Shown here in pieces: positions 1-6,654 of a DNA stretch of 7,161 bases. The notes below the pieces were generated by a model, which searched no databases, had not been told where the DNA came from, and saw only the letters and a list, made by a program, of their open reading frames with translations. This DNA is from Gammaproteobacteria bacterium (GTDB lineage: Bacteria > Pseudomonadota > Gammaproteobacteria > Pseudomonadales > Azotimanducaceae): contig PAMR01000022.1 of the NCBI GenBank assembly GCA_002708205.1, positions 28,635-35,795 of the forward strand. The letters run 5' to 3'. The position numbers and the translations under genes were made by a program. The number at the start of each line of letters is the position of its first letter. The stretch's first letter is position 1.

Positions 1-3000
1 GAGTAGCGTCGAGTAGTTCAAATAACTTGATTTTTTCTGAGTGGTCTGGACAGGCGGGATAACCTGGTGCCGGCCTAATTCCACGATAACCTTCTTGGAT
101 CAGTTGAGAGCCCGATAGAGATTCAGTTGGTGAATATCCCCAATATTCTTTACGGACTCTTTCGTGTAAATGTTCGGCGAATGCTTCTACGAGTCGATCT
201 GCTAAAGCTTTTACCATTATTCCGTTGTAGTCATCGTCAGCAAATCGCTCTAAGGTTTCCTTCATTTCGGGTCCGACTGTAACGGCAAACCCTCCGATGT
301 AATCACGATGCGGTGCGGGAGCGACATAATCCGAAAGACATAAACTAGTCTCAACAGAAGCATTTTGTTGACGTAAATGGTTGAGTGTCACTAAAGGACT
401 CTTCCGTTGCTCATCTTTCCATAGTTCTATGTCATCCCCTACGGCATTGGCAGGCCAGAATCCGATAACGCCATTTGCGGTTAACCATTTTTCTCTAACC
501 ATTTGTTCAAGCATCGCTTGTGCATCGGCATACAAGTTGGATGCTGCTTCCCCCACCACGCTATCAGACAAAATATCTGGAAACTTGCCGGCCAGTTCCC
601 AGGTGCGGAAGAACGGAGTCCAATCGATATATTCGGTGAGATTCGACAATTCATAATTCGGAAGTCGTGTTATTCCAATCGATGGTTTGACAATTGTAAC
701 GGATTCCCATTCGGTAACTAACTTGTTAGATCGTGCTTCTGTGAGCGACCGTTTCGGCCTTTCCGACCTTTTGTTTGATCTGCGTTCCCGAACGGTGTGA
801 TATTCATCTTGAATGTCAGATAGATATTTGTCGCGATTATCTTTCGACATAATGTTGGATACGACACCGACGCTCCTTGATGCGTCGGTCACGTATACGG
901 TGGGTCCGCTATAGGCTGGAGCGATTTTTACAGCTGTGTGGGCTTTGGAAGTGGTGGCTCCGCCTATTAGCAGGGGCACATCGAATCCCTGTTTTTCCAG
1001 TTCTTCGGCCACATGAACCATTTCGTTTAAAGACGGTGTAATCAATCCTGATAGTCCGATAAGGTCGGCTTTGATTTCTTTCGCTTTATTTAAGATAACT
1101 TCCGATGAGACCATCACACCCAAGTCGACTACTTCGTAGTTATTGCATTGAAGGACGACACCCACGATATTTTTTCCGATATCGTGGACGTCGCCCTTGA
1201 CGGTCGCCATAACTATTTTCCCTTTTGATTGTGCTGCACCACTTGCCACTTTGTCTGCTTCTATATAGGGGACTAAATGACCAACGGCTTGTTTCATCAC
1301 CCGAGCGCTTTTTACTACTTGTGGAAGAAACATTTTTCCTGATCCGAAGAGATCTCCGACCGTGTTCATTCCATCCATCAACGGTCCTTCAATTACTTCT
1401 ATTGGGTTATCTGACAATAGCCTCGCTTCTTCAGTATCCTCAATAATGAATTGCGAAAGGCCTTCGATAAGTGCACGTGATAGTCGTTCATTCACTGGTA
1501 GTTGACGCAAAGACTGGTCATCACTCGACGTGCCGATACTTTTGTGTTCTGAATACTTGTTAGCAATAGAAATTAGATCTTCCGTTGCTGATGGGTTGCG
1601 ATTGAGGACGGCGTTTTCTACTGCATTGCGTAATTCGTCGGGGATGTTTTCGTAGATGCCTAGTTGACCGGCGTTGACAATCCCCATGGTTAACCCCGCT
1701 TGGATGGCGTGGTAGAGGAAAACTGTGTGAATTGCTTCGCGAACTACATTGTTGCCACGGAATGAGAAAGAGACATTGCTGATTCCTCCAGATATATGAC
1801 AATTCGGAAGGTTTTTTTTGATCCAATGGCAAGCATCAATAAAGTCAACGCCGTAATTTGAATGCTCTTCGATGCCCGTCGCTATAGCGAAAACGTTCGG
1901 GTCAAATATGATGTCTTCTTCAGGGAAGCCTACTTCTTTAGTTAGCAACTCATAAGATCGGTTTATTATTTTAATACGATCCTCTAGATTACTGGCCTGT
2001 CCATTTTCATCGAAAGCCATAACAATTACGGCGGCACCGTATGAAAGACACTTTTGAGCTTTCTCTATAAACGGTTTCTCGCCGTCTTTGAGGCTTATCG
2101 AATTGACGATGCATTTTCCTTGAACGCATCTCAGGCCCGTTTCGATGACTTCCCATCGGCTAGAATCTATCATGATAGGCACGCGTGCTATGTCGGGTTC
2201 GGTCATGACTAGGTTGAGGAAGGTTTCCATAGCGACTACACCATCCAGCATGCCTTCATCCATATTGACGTCTATTATTTGAGCACCGTTTTGGACTTGT
2301 TGTCTGGCGACATCTAAAGCGGAAATATAGTCATCACTTAAAATCATTTTCTTGAATCGTGATGATCCTGTGACATTGGTTCGTTCCCCAACATTTACGA
2401 AAAGTGATTGATTATCAACGTTGAGAGTTTCTAAACCTGAAAGATTTAGTGTTTTAGGTTTTTCTCTAGGTTTTCTTGGTTTCGCATCCGCTGCCATACG
2501 CGAAAACTCGCGGATATGCTTGGGAGTGGTCCCACAACATCCACCTATGAGATTTACGAATCCTTCGTCTAGAAATTTTTCAATGTGTACCGTCATCTCT
2601 TCGACGGTTTCATCATATTCTCCAAATTCGTTTGGTAAGCCTGCGTTAGGATGGACGCTTGTATACATCCAGGCTGTACGCCCAAGTTCTTCGACGTACG
2701 GTTTCAGTGCTTCGGCCCCTAATGCACAGTTGAGTCCTACCATGAATGGATTACTGTGACTGATCGAACTAAGAAATGCGCTACATGTTTGTCCCGACAA
2801 GGTGCGTCCGCTTGCGTCGGTAATGGTTCCCGAGATCATGATGGGGAGATTTTGCCTAGTCTTTCTAAACGTCTCCTGAAGAGCGTATATGGCAGCCTTC
2901 GCATTTAATGTATCGAAGATTGTTTCGATCATGATGAAATCGACAGCGCCCTCAACAAGACCAATTGCCGCTTCTGCATACGTGTCGACAAGTTCTAGAA

Positions 3001-3445
3001 AATTGATGTTGCGAGCCGAGGGATCTTCGACGTCGGGTGAAAGGCTGGCTGATCGTGTTGTTGGGCCAAGAATACCAGCGACGAATCGCGGTTTGTTATT
3101 AGTGGATGCCTCATCGGCAGCTTTTCGAGCTATACGGGCCGACTGGTAATTCAGTTCATGAACTAATCCTTCTAGACCGTAATCCGATTGCGAAATTCTA
3201 TTGGAAGAGAAGGTATTGGTTTCAATGATATCGGCGCCTGCTGATAGATAGGCATGATGTATTTCTTCAACTATGTGTGGAGCTGTAAGTGACAGTACGT
3301 CACCATTTCCTTTGAGGGGAAAATTGTGATCTTCAAAACGATTCCCATGGAAATCAGTTTCTTTCAAGTCATATTGTTGTTGCATAGTGCCAGTCGCGCC
3401 GTCCAGCACCAGAATGCGTTGGTTAAGTAATGAGAGAATAGACAT
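1..3445 (-). CDS. metH: Cobalamin-dependent methionine synthase MetH (3' end cut by window edge)
   Basis: Transfers the methyl group of 5-methyltetrahydrofolate to homocysteine through methylcobalamin, giving methionine and tetrahydrofolate in the cytosol. The frame is open from ATG at 3445 to the window edge: 1148 codons, against 1227 residues in E. coli, so about 70-75 C-terminal residues lie outside. Domains in order: homocysteine-binding barrel (about 1-325) with the zinc cysteines Cys240 (GLNCALG) and Cys303/Cys304 (GGCCGTTP); pterin-binding barrel (about 340-610, starting near GERTNVTGS); cobalamin cap and Rossmann modules (about 640-880) with DVHDIGKN, where His754 is the lower cobalt ligand; and the AdoMet-binding reactivation domain with RPAPGYPAC at 1124-1132. 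All key residues are present. No in-frame start exists between the ATG and an upstream stop at 3467-3469, so the start is firm. The Shine-Dalgarno sequence is weak. It is transcribed divergently from the acr3 gene, and a MetR-type box lies about 100 bp upstream. The truncation is a window artefact, not a pseudogene. Confidence 0.97.
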   Translation of the reverse strand, partial: MSILSLLNQRILVLDGATGTMQQQYDLKETDFHGNRFEDHNFPLKGNGDVLSLTAPHIVEEIHHAYLSAGADIIETNTFSSNRISQSDYGLEGLVHELNYQSARIARKAADEASTNNKPRFVAGILGPTTRSASLSPDVEDPSARNINFLELVDTYAEAAIGLVEGAVDFIMIETIFDTLNAKAAIYALQETFRKTRQNLPIMISGTITDASGRTLSGQTCSAFLSSISHSNPFMVGLNCALGAEALKPYVEELGRTAWMYTSVHPNAGLPNEFGEYDETVEEMTVHIEKFLDEGFVNLIGGCCGTTPKHIREFSRMAADAKPRKPREKPKTLNLSGLETLNVDNQSLFVNVGERTNVTGSSRFKKMILSDDYISALDVARQQVQNGAQIIDVNMDEGMLDGVVAMETFLNLVMTEPDIARVPIMIDSSRWEVIETGLRCVQGKCIVNSISLKDGEKPFIEKAQKCLSYGAAVIVMAFDENGQASNLEDRIKIINRSYELLTKEVGFPEEDIIFDPNVFAIATGIEEHSNYGVDFIDACHWIKKNLPNCHISGGISNVSFSFRGNNVVREAIHTVFLYHAIQAGLTMGIVNAGQLGIYENIPDELRNAVENAVLNRNPSATEDLISIANKYSEHKSIGTSSDDQSLRQLPVNERLSRALIEGLSQFIIEDTEEARLLSDNPIEVIEGPLMDGMNTVGDLFGSGKMFLPQVVKSARVMKQAVGHLVPYIEADKVASGAAQSKGKIVMATVKGDVHDIGKNIVGVVLQCNNYEVVDLGVMVSSEVILNKAKEIKADLIGLSGLITPSLNEMVHVAEELEKQGFDVPLLIGGATTSKAHTAVKIAPAYSGPTVYVTDASRSVGVVSNIMSKDNRDKYLSDIQDEYHTVRERRSNKRSERPKRSLTEARSNKLVTEWESVTIVKPSIGITRLPNYELSNLTEYIDWTPFFRTWELAGKFPDILSDSVVGEAASNLYADAQAMLEQMVREKWLTANGVIGFWPANAVGDDIELWKDEQRKSPLVTLNHLRQQNASVETSLCLSDYVAPAPHRDYIGGFAVTVGPEMKETLERFADDDYNGIMVKALADRLVEAFAEHLHERVRKEYWGYSPTESLSGSQLIQEGYRGIRPAPGYPACPDHSEKIKLFELLDAT

Positions 3446-3541
3446 GTTTAAACTTTGTTTTGGTACCTAATCCGGTAGAGTGCAAGTTTATTGTCTCATA
3501 ATCAGGTGGCGGTCATACCGTGAGTGTTCATCTCGATTGCC

Positions 3542-3554
3542 TGAACGATTTTCA
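3542..3554. promoter_or_regulatory. Putative MetR binding site upstream of metH
   Basis: The sequence TGAACGATTTTCA matches the MetR consensus TGAA-N5-TTCA at all eight defined positions. MetR is the LysR-type regulator that, with homocysteine, activates metE and metH in enteric bacteria. The centre is about 103 bp before the metH ATG and about 65 bp before a transcription start inferred from the weak -10 at 3490-3495, a plausible place for LysR-type activation. The box could equally act on acr3. It is a motif match only; metR is not in the window. Confidence 0.5.
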
Positions 3555-3610
3555 TCTAGGATGCCGATTCGCTATTTGGGACCAGAAAGTTCCATGAAAA
3601 CAAAGAATGA

Positions 3611-3643
3611 AAATGGCCATCTTTTTTTAACATTTGGTCATTT
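3611..3643 (+). repeat. Inverted repeat (possible hairpin or operator) just upstream of acr3
   Basis: AAATGGCCA at 3611-3619 pairs with TGGTCATTT at 3635-3643, a 9 bp stem with one G-U wobble around a 15-base T-rich loop. The right arm ends 19 bases before the acr3 ATG. In RNA it would form a modest hairpin in the acr3 leader; in DNA the half-sites lie about 24 bp centre to centre and could bind a dimeric regulator. The T run lies in the loop and not after the stem, so it is not a standard intrinsic terminator. Confidence 0.4.
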
Positions 3644-3662
3644 CGAACTAAGGAAGCCATGA

Positions 3663-4826
3663 ATGACTGTTTTTGAACGGTATCTAACGTTATGGATAAG
3701 TTTATGTATTATGGTGGGCATTTTGCTTGGCAAGTTTTTCCCTGGTATAGCTGAGGCTATAAATTCCTGGGCCATTACGGTCGATGGAGTTGCATTAGTA
3801 TCACTACCCATTGCGATCTGTCTATTTCTAATGATCTATCCGATTATGGTAAAGATTGATTTCAATCAGGTGCTTATGTCGGGCAAATCGTTTCGTCCAG
3901 TTGCTCTAACACTCCTGATTAATTGGGCAATTAAACCCTTCACTATGTATGCAATAGCGACCTTCTTTCTCGGAAATATATTCCTAAATTATATAGGGGA
4001 GGACGCCACCGATTTAATTAAATTACCAATAGGTGCGGCTCTTACTGTCGGTGATGCTTACGGAGCAGGGAAAGTCGTAATGATTGATGGGATGGCTATG
4101 TTAGAGGTCCCTCTTTGGCGTAGCTATCTTGCGGGATGTGTTTTGCTTGGTATTGCACCCTGTACGGCGATGGTATTGATTTGGGGCAATTTGTCTCGTG
4201 GCAACGATTCTCATACTTTGGTGATGGTGGCTATTAACTCTGTCGTAATGACTCTGTTATTTGGAGTATTAGGTGGGTTTTTGTTGGGCGTCGGAAGGCT
4301 ACCTGTACCATGGGAAGCCCTTCTCCTATCTGTCGCCGTCTATGTGATTTCACCTCTGCTTTGTGGTTATTTCTCGCGCCAATGGATTGTAAAAAAGAAG
4401 GGTGAATCATGGTTTCATCTGAAATTTCTTAGGTTTCTACAACCTGTCTCTATTTTTGCGCTATTGATGACTTTAGTTTTGTTATTCGCGTTAAAAGGGG
4501 CGGCAATAGTGGAGAATTCGCTAACGATATTGTGGATTTCAGTTCCCTTGATAGTACAAACCTTTTTAGTGTTTGGTATTGGCTACGGATTGTCTAAATT
4601 ATTTCGACTCTCGTATGAAGATGCGGCACCAACGTCACTTATCGGTGCCTCGAACCATTTTGAAGTAGCGATAGCGACTGCAGCGATGTTGTATGGTTTG
4701 TCTTCAGGAGCTGCATTAGCAACTGTCGTCGGTGTGCTTATCGAGGTTCCGTTGATGCTCCTTTTGGTTCGTTTCTGCTTACGTACCAAAAATTGGTTTG
4801 CGGAAGATATTAAGTCTTCTTTGTAG
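3663..4826 (+). CDS. acr3: ACR3-family arsenite efflux permease
   Basis: Inner-membrane carrier of the BART superfamily, predicted to export arsenite (possibly antimonite) using the proton gradient. The 387-residue protein is strongly hydrophobic, with about ten membrane segments starting at residues 8-25. Family hallmarks: YPIMVKIDF (59-67), the conserved cysteine Cys167 in APCTAMV, GASNHFEVAIA (328-338), and SSGAALATVVGVLIEVP (347-363) with the conserved Glu361. Many ACR3 proteins are nearer 350 residues; the extra length seems to sit at about 110-150, between the KPF motif (91-93) and Cys167. Start: ATG at 3663, with AAGGAAG six bases upstream. No arsR, arsC or arsM is adjacent; the neighbours are metH (divergent) and nfuA (same strand, 65 bp downstream). 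Family assignment is secure. The substrate is inferred from the family and residues, because there is no ars operon context. Confidence 0.9.
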   Translation: MTVFERYLTLWISLCIMVGILLGKFFPGIAEAINSWAITVDGVALVSLPIAICLFLMIYPIMVKIDFNQVLMSGKSFRPVALTLLINWAIKPFTMYAIATFFLGNIFLNYIGEDATDLIKLPIGAALTVGDAYGAGKVVMIDGMAMLEVPLWRSYLAGCVLLGIAPCTAMVLIWGNLSRGNDSHTLVMVAINSVVMTLLFGVLGGFLLGVGRLPVPWEALLLSVAVYVISPLLCGYFSRQWIVKKKGESWFHLKFLRFLQPVSIFALLMTLVLLFALKGAAIVENSLTILWISVPLIVQTFLVFGIGYGLSKLFRLSYEDAAPTSLIGASNHFEVAIATAAMLYGLSSGAALATVVGVLIEVPLMLLLVRFCLRTKNWFAEDIKSSL

Positions 4827-4833
4827 ACTAGTG

Positions 4834-4860
4834 TTGGATGTGGGACGAATGGGCTAGAAT
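4834..4860 (+). promoter_or_regulatory. Possible sigma70 promoter for nfuA
   Basis: TAGAAT at 4855-4860 matches five of six -10 consensus positions and lies 31 bases before the nfuA ATG. The best upstream hexamer is TTGGAT at 4834-4839, but the 15-base spacer is short and the hexamer matches only three positions. No intrinsic terminator follows acr3, so read-through from acr3 into nfuA is also possible. No obvious IscR site is visible. Confidence 0.35.
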
Positions 4861-4891
4861 AGTGGGTAAGACAGCAGGAAGCTAGATACCA

Positions 4892-5470
4892 ATGGTTGAG
4901 ATTACATCTGCGGCGCAAGAATATTTGATCGATTTGCTTTCAAAGCAGGGTGAAGGAAGCGGTATCCGTATATTTGTTGCTCAGCCGGGCACAATGGACG
5001 CTGAAACCTGTATTGCCTATTGTCGCCCTGGGGAGGAGCAGGATGGCGATGAGCGGCATAGCTATGATGGATTCATTGCTTATTTTGAACAGAAGAGCCT
5101 GCCGTTCCTAGAAGACGCTTTTGTAGATTTTCAGGAAGATCGAATGGGCGGACAGCTTACTATTAAAGCACCTAATGCGAGAACTCCAAATGTAGGCCCA
5201 GACTCGCCTTTGGAAGATCGGATCAACTACGTCTTGTACAACGAAGTGAATCCTGGGCTTGCGGCCCATGGTGGCCAAGTCAGTCTAGTAGAAATCGTTG
5301 AAGAGTCTGTGGCGGTGCTGCAATTCGGTGGAGGTTGTCAGGGATGTTCGGCCGTAGATATCACTTTGAAGCAAGGGGTGGAGACTACTTTGCTCGAGCA
5401 AATACCTGAATTGACAGCAATACGTGATGAAACAGATCACTCTGTTCGAGAAAATGCGTACTATCAGTAA
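4892..5470 (+). CDS. nfuA: Fe-S biogenesis protein NfuA
   Basis: Carries a [4Fe-4S] cluster, bound between two monomers, and delivers it to client enzymes in the cytosol, chiefly under oxidative stress or iron limitation. It has 192 residues against 191 in E. coli. An N-terminal A-type (IscA/HesB-like) domain covers about 1-98 and has two of its usual cysteines (Cys40, Cys44). It ends in LTIKAPNA, a sequence also found in E. coli NfuA. The C-terminal NifU-like domain (about 105-192) has GGGCQGCS with the cluster ligands Cys149 and Cys152. The ATG at 4892 follows AGGAAG at 4876-4881 by ten bases. It is on the same strand as acr3, 65 bp downstream, and convergent with the aroF-like gene 9 bp away. 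Two-domain NfuA of this kind is typical of gammaproteobacteria. Confidence 0.96.
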   Translation: MVEITSAAQEYLIDLLSKQGEGSGIRIFVAQPGTMDAETCIAYCRPGEEQDGDERHSYDGFIAYFEQKSLPFLEDAFVDFQEDRMGGQLTIKAPNARTPNVGPDSPLEDRINYVLYNEVNPGLAAHGGQVSLVEIVEESVAVLQFGGGCQGCSAVDITLKQGVETTLLEQIPELTAIRDETDHSVRENAYYQ

Positions 5471-5479
5471 TTGTTGGAT

Positions 5480-6550
5480 TTAAGCGTCTGATCTCGTTTG
5501 CAGAGGGACCTCTAGTTTAGTGGCTAAATCGGTTAAAAGGTTTTCTGTTTCTGTCCAGTCTATACAAGCATCAGTGATAGATACTCCATATTTGAGGTCG
5601 TCGGGTTTGACTAACTTCTGATTTCCAGACCCGATATTGCTTTCTAACATTAAGCCGATAATAGAGCTGTTTCCATCGACTATTTGAGCAGCGACATCTT
5701 GAGCAACCGTTGCTTGTTGTTTGTGATTTTTATTCGAATTTGCGTGGGAACAATCGACCATAATATTGGGTTTTAATCCATTTTCAACAAGAGCGTTATG
5801 GCAGGTTTCAATAGATTCTGCCTTGTAGTTTGGACCCTCATTGCCGCCACGAAGAACTATATGGGCATTAGGGTTGCCTCGTGTATGCACCACGCTGACT
5901 TGGCCGTCGGGGTTGATTCCTAGAAATCTGTGCGGAGCATTCACCGATTGCAGTGCGTTTATAGCCACATCCAAACCCCCATCGGTGCCATTTTTAAACC
6001 CCACGGCGGATGATAGCCCACTGGCCATTTCTCTGTGTGTTTGAGATTCAGTCGTTCGTGCCCCGATTGCTGACCAGCTTATTAGATCGTGTAGATACTG
6101 TGGGGAAATAGGATCTAGTGCTTCAGTTGATAACGGTAAGCCTAGTTTGGCTATATCTATAAGTAATCTTCTTGCAATCCGTATCCCTTGCTGAATGTGG
6201 AACGTGTCGTCTAAGTGAGGATCATTGATTAGTCCCTTCCATCCGACATTCGTTCGGGGCTTTTCGAAATAAGCACGCATGACTACGAACAAGGATGGAC
6301 TAACTTTTATAGCTAATTCTCTAAGCCGCTCTGCGTAATCTAATGCTCCATCTACGTCGTGTATCGAACATGGACCAACCACAACCAGTAGCCTTTGATC
6401 TTGTCGTGTCAATATATCTGACACCGTCTGTCGATGATTCGCTATTTGATCGGCTAAATCTGACGGCAAGAGTAACTCAGATTTTACTTCGTCTGGTGTT
6501 GGTAGACGCTCTTGTGCAACCACGTTTAGATTTTCCGTTGTGTGGGACAA
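5480..6550 (-). CDS. aroF: 3-deoxy-7-phosphoheptulonate (DAHP) synthase, AroF-like, class I
   Basis: Condenses phosphoenolpyruvate and erythrose 4-phosphate to DAHP, the first step of the shikimate pathway, in the cytosol. From the TTG at 6550 it has 356 residues, the size of E. coli AroF/G/H. Motifs in this numbering: GPCSIHD with metal ligand Cys61; KPRTNVGWKGLINDPH (about 97-112); STEALDP (141-147); GARTTESQTHRE (163-174); GFKNGTDG (184-191); and metal ligands His269 (MVDCSH), Glu303 (LMLESNI) and Asp327 (ITDACIDW). STEALDP, MVDCSH and GLMLESNI are closer to AroF than to AroG as I recall them, but the feedback effector (tyrosine or other) is not proven. Start choice: TTG at 6550 has GAGGAG at 6557-6562, six bases upstream. 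The in-frame TTG at 6568 would add six residues but would place that Shine-Dalgarno inside the gene. No ATG start is available near the N-terminus. Confidence 0.95.
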   Translation of the reverse strand: MSHTTENLNVVAQERLPTPDEVKSELLLPSDLADQIANHRQTVSDILTRQDQRLLVVVGPCSIHDVDGALDYAERLRELAIKVSPSLFVVMRAYFEKPRTNVGWKGLINDPHLDDTFHIQQGIRIARRLLIDIAKLGLPLSTEALDPISPQYLHDLISWSAIGARTTESQTHREMASGLSSAVGFKNGTDGGLDVAINALQSVNAPHRFLGINPDGQVSVVHTRGNPNAHIVLRGGNEGPNYKAESIETCHNALVENGLKPNIMVDCSHANSNKNHKQQATVAQDVAAQIVDGNSSIIGLMLESNIGSGNQKLVKPDDLKYGVSITDACIDWTETENLLTDLATKLEVPLQTRSDA

Positions 6551-6556
6551 TGTGTT

Positions 6557-6562
6557 CTCCTC
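6557..6562 (-). promoter_or_regulatory. Ribosome binding site that decides the TTG start of aroF
   Basis: GAGGAG on the minus strand ends six bases before the TTG at 6550, which is ideal spacing for a strong Shine-Dalgarno sequence. The competing TTG at 6568 has nothing comparable just upstream. The aroF product therefore most likely begins MSHTTENLN. Confidence 0.65.
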
Positions 6563-6608
6563 GGTCAACTACTTTGAGCGGGTATTCCGTTAAGCGTAGC
6601 GGCGGAGA

Positions 6609-6636
6609 ATTCTGCTCCGAACGATCGCAAAGTCAA
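6609..6636 (-). promoter_or_regulatory. Predicted sigma70 promoter for aroF
   Basis: On the minus strand, TTGACT (6631-6636) is a five-of-six -35 match and CAGAAT (6609-6614) a four-of-six -10 match, with a 16-base spacer. A transcription start about 6-8 bases further gives a leader of roughly 50 nt before the TTG start at 6550. It lies just after the stop of the upstream nuclease gene, so aroF probably has its own transcript. A partly palindromic GGAG...CTCC sequence (6604-6618) overlaps the -10 and could be an operator. Confidence 0.5.
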
Positions 6637-6654
6637 GGCTTGTGAGTGTAAAAC

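Larger units (their letters stand above)
3446..3662. other. Divergent intergenic control region between metH and acr3
   Basis: This 217 bp gap must hold the promoters of both flanking genes. It contains a MetR-type box at 3542-3554 and an inverted repeat at 3611-3643, listed separately. Possible -10 elements overlap on opposite strands: GACAAT on the minus strand (3490-3495, toward metH) and CATAAT on the plus strand (3497-3502, toward acr3). Neither has a convincing -35 at the usual spacing, so they are weak predictions. I saw no conserved cobalamin, SAM-I or SAH riboswitch core on either strand. The acr3 start is preceded by AAGGAAG at 3650-3656, six bases before the ATG, which is a good ribosome binding site. 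Confidence 0.6.

Noticed and set aside
381..3149. Several short frames on both strands (60-112 codons) inside metH
   Set aside because: They lie wholly within the continuous metH frame, which has all expected catalytic motifs; they are shadows of its codon pattern.
3621..3628. T run as an intrinsic terminator
   Set aside because: The T run is in the loop of the inverted repeat instead of following a GC-rich stem, and it lies upstream of a gene start.
3480..3662. 60-codon plus-strand frame from GTG at 3480 upstream of acr3
   Set aside because: It covers most of the control region, including the MetR box. It has a GTG start without a Shine-Dalgarno sequence and no recognisable motif. Only its last 22 codons are mentioned, as a weak finding.
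3446..3662. Cobalamin or SAM riboswitch upstream of metH
   Set aside because: B12- and methionine-linked genes often have one, but no B12-box-like core or SAM-I core pattern was visible on the minus strand, and the inferred leader of about 40 nt is too short.
4583..4918. 111-codon minus-strand frame across the end of acr3 and the start of nfuA
   Set aside because: Antisense to two well-supported genes and without a recognisable domain.
5841..6645. Plus-strand frames of 67 and 100 codons opposite aroF
   Set aside because: Antisense shadows of the DAHP synthase gene, with no motifs of their own.
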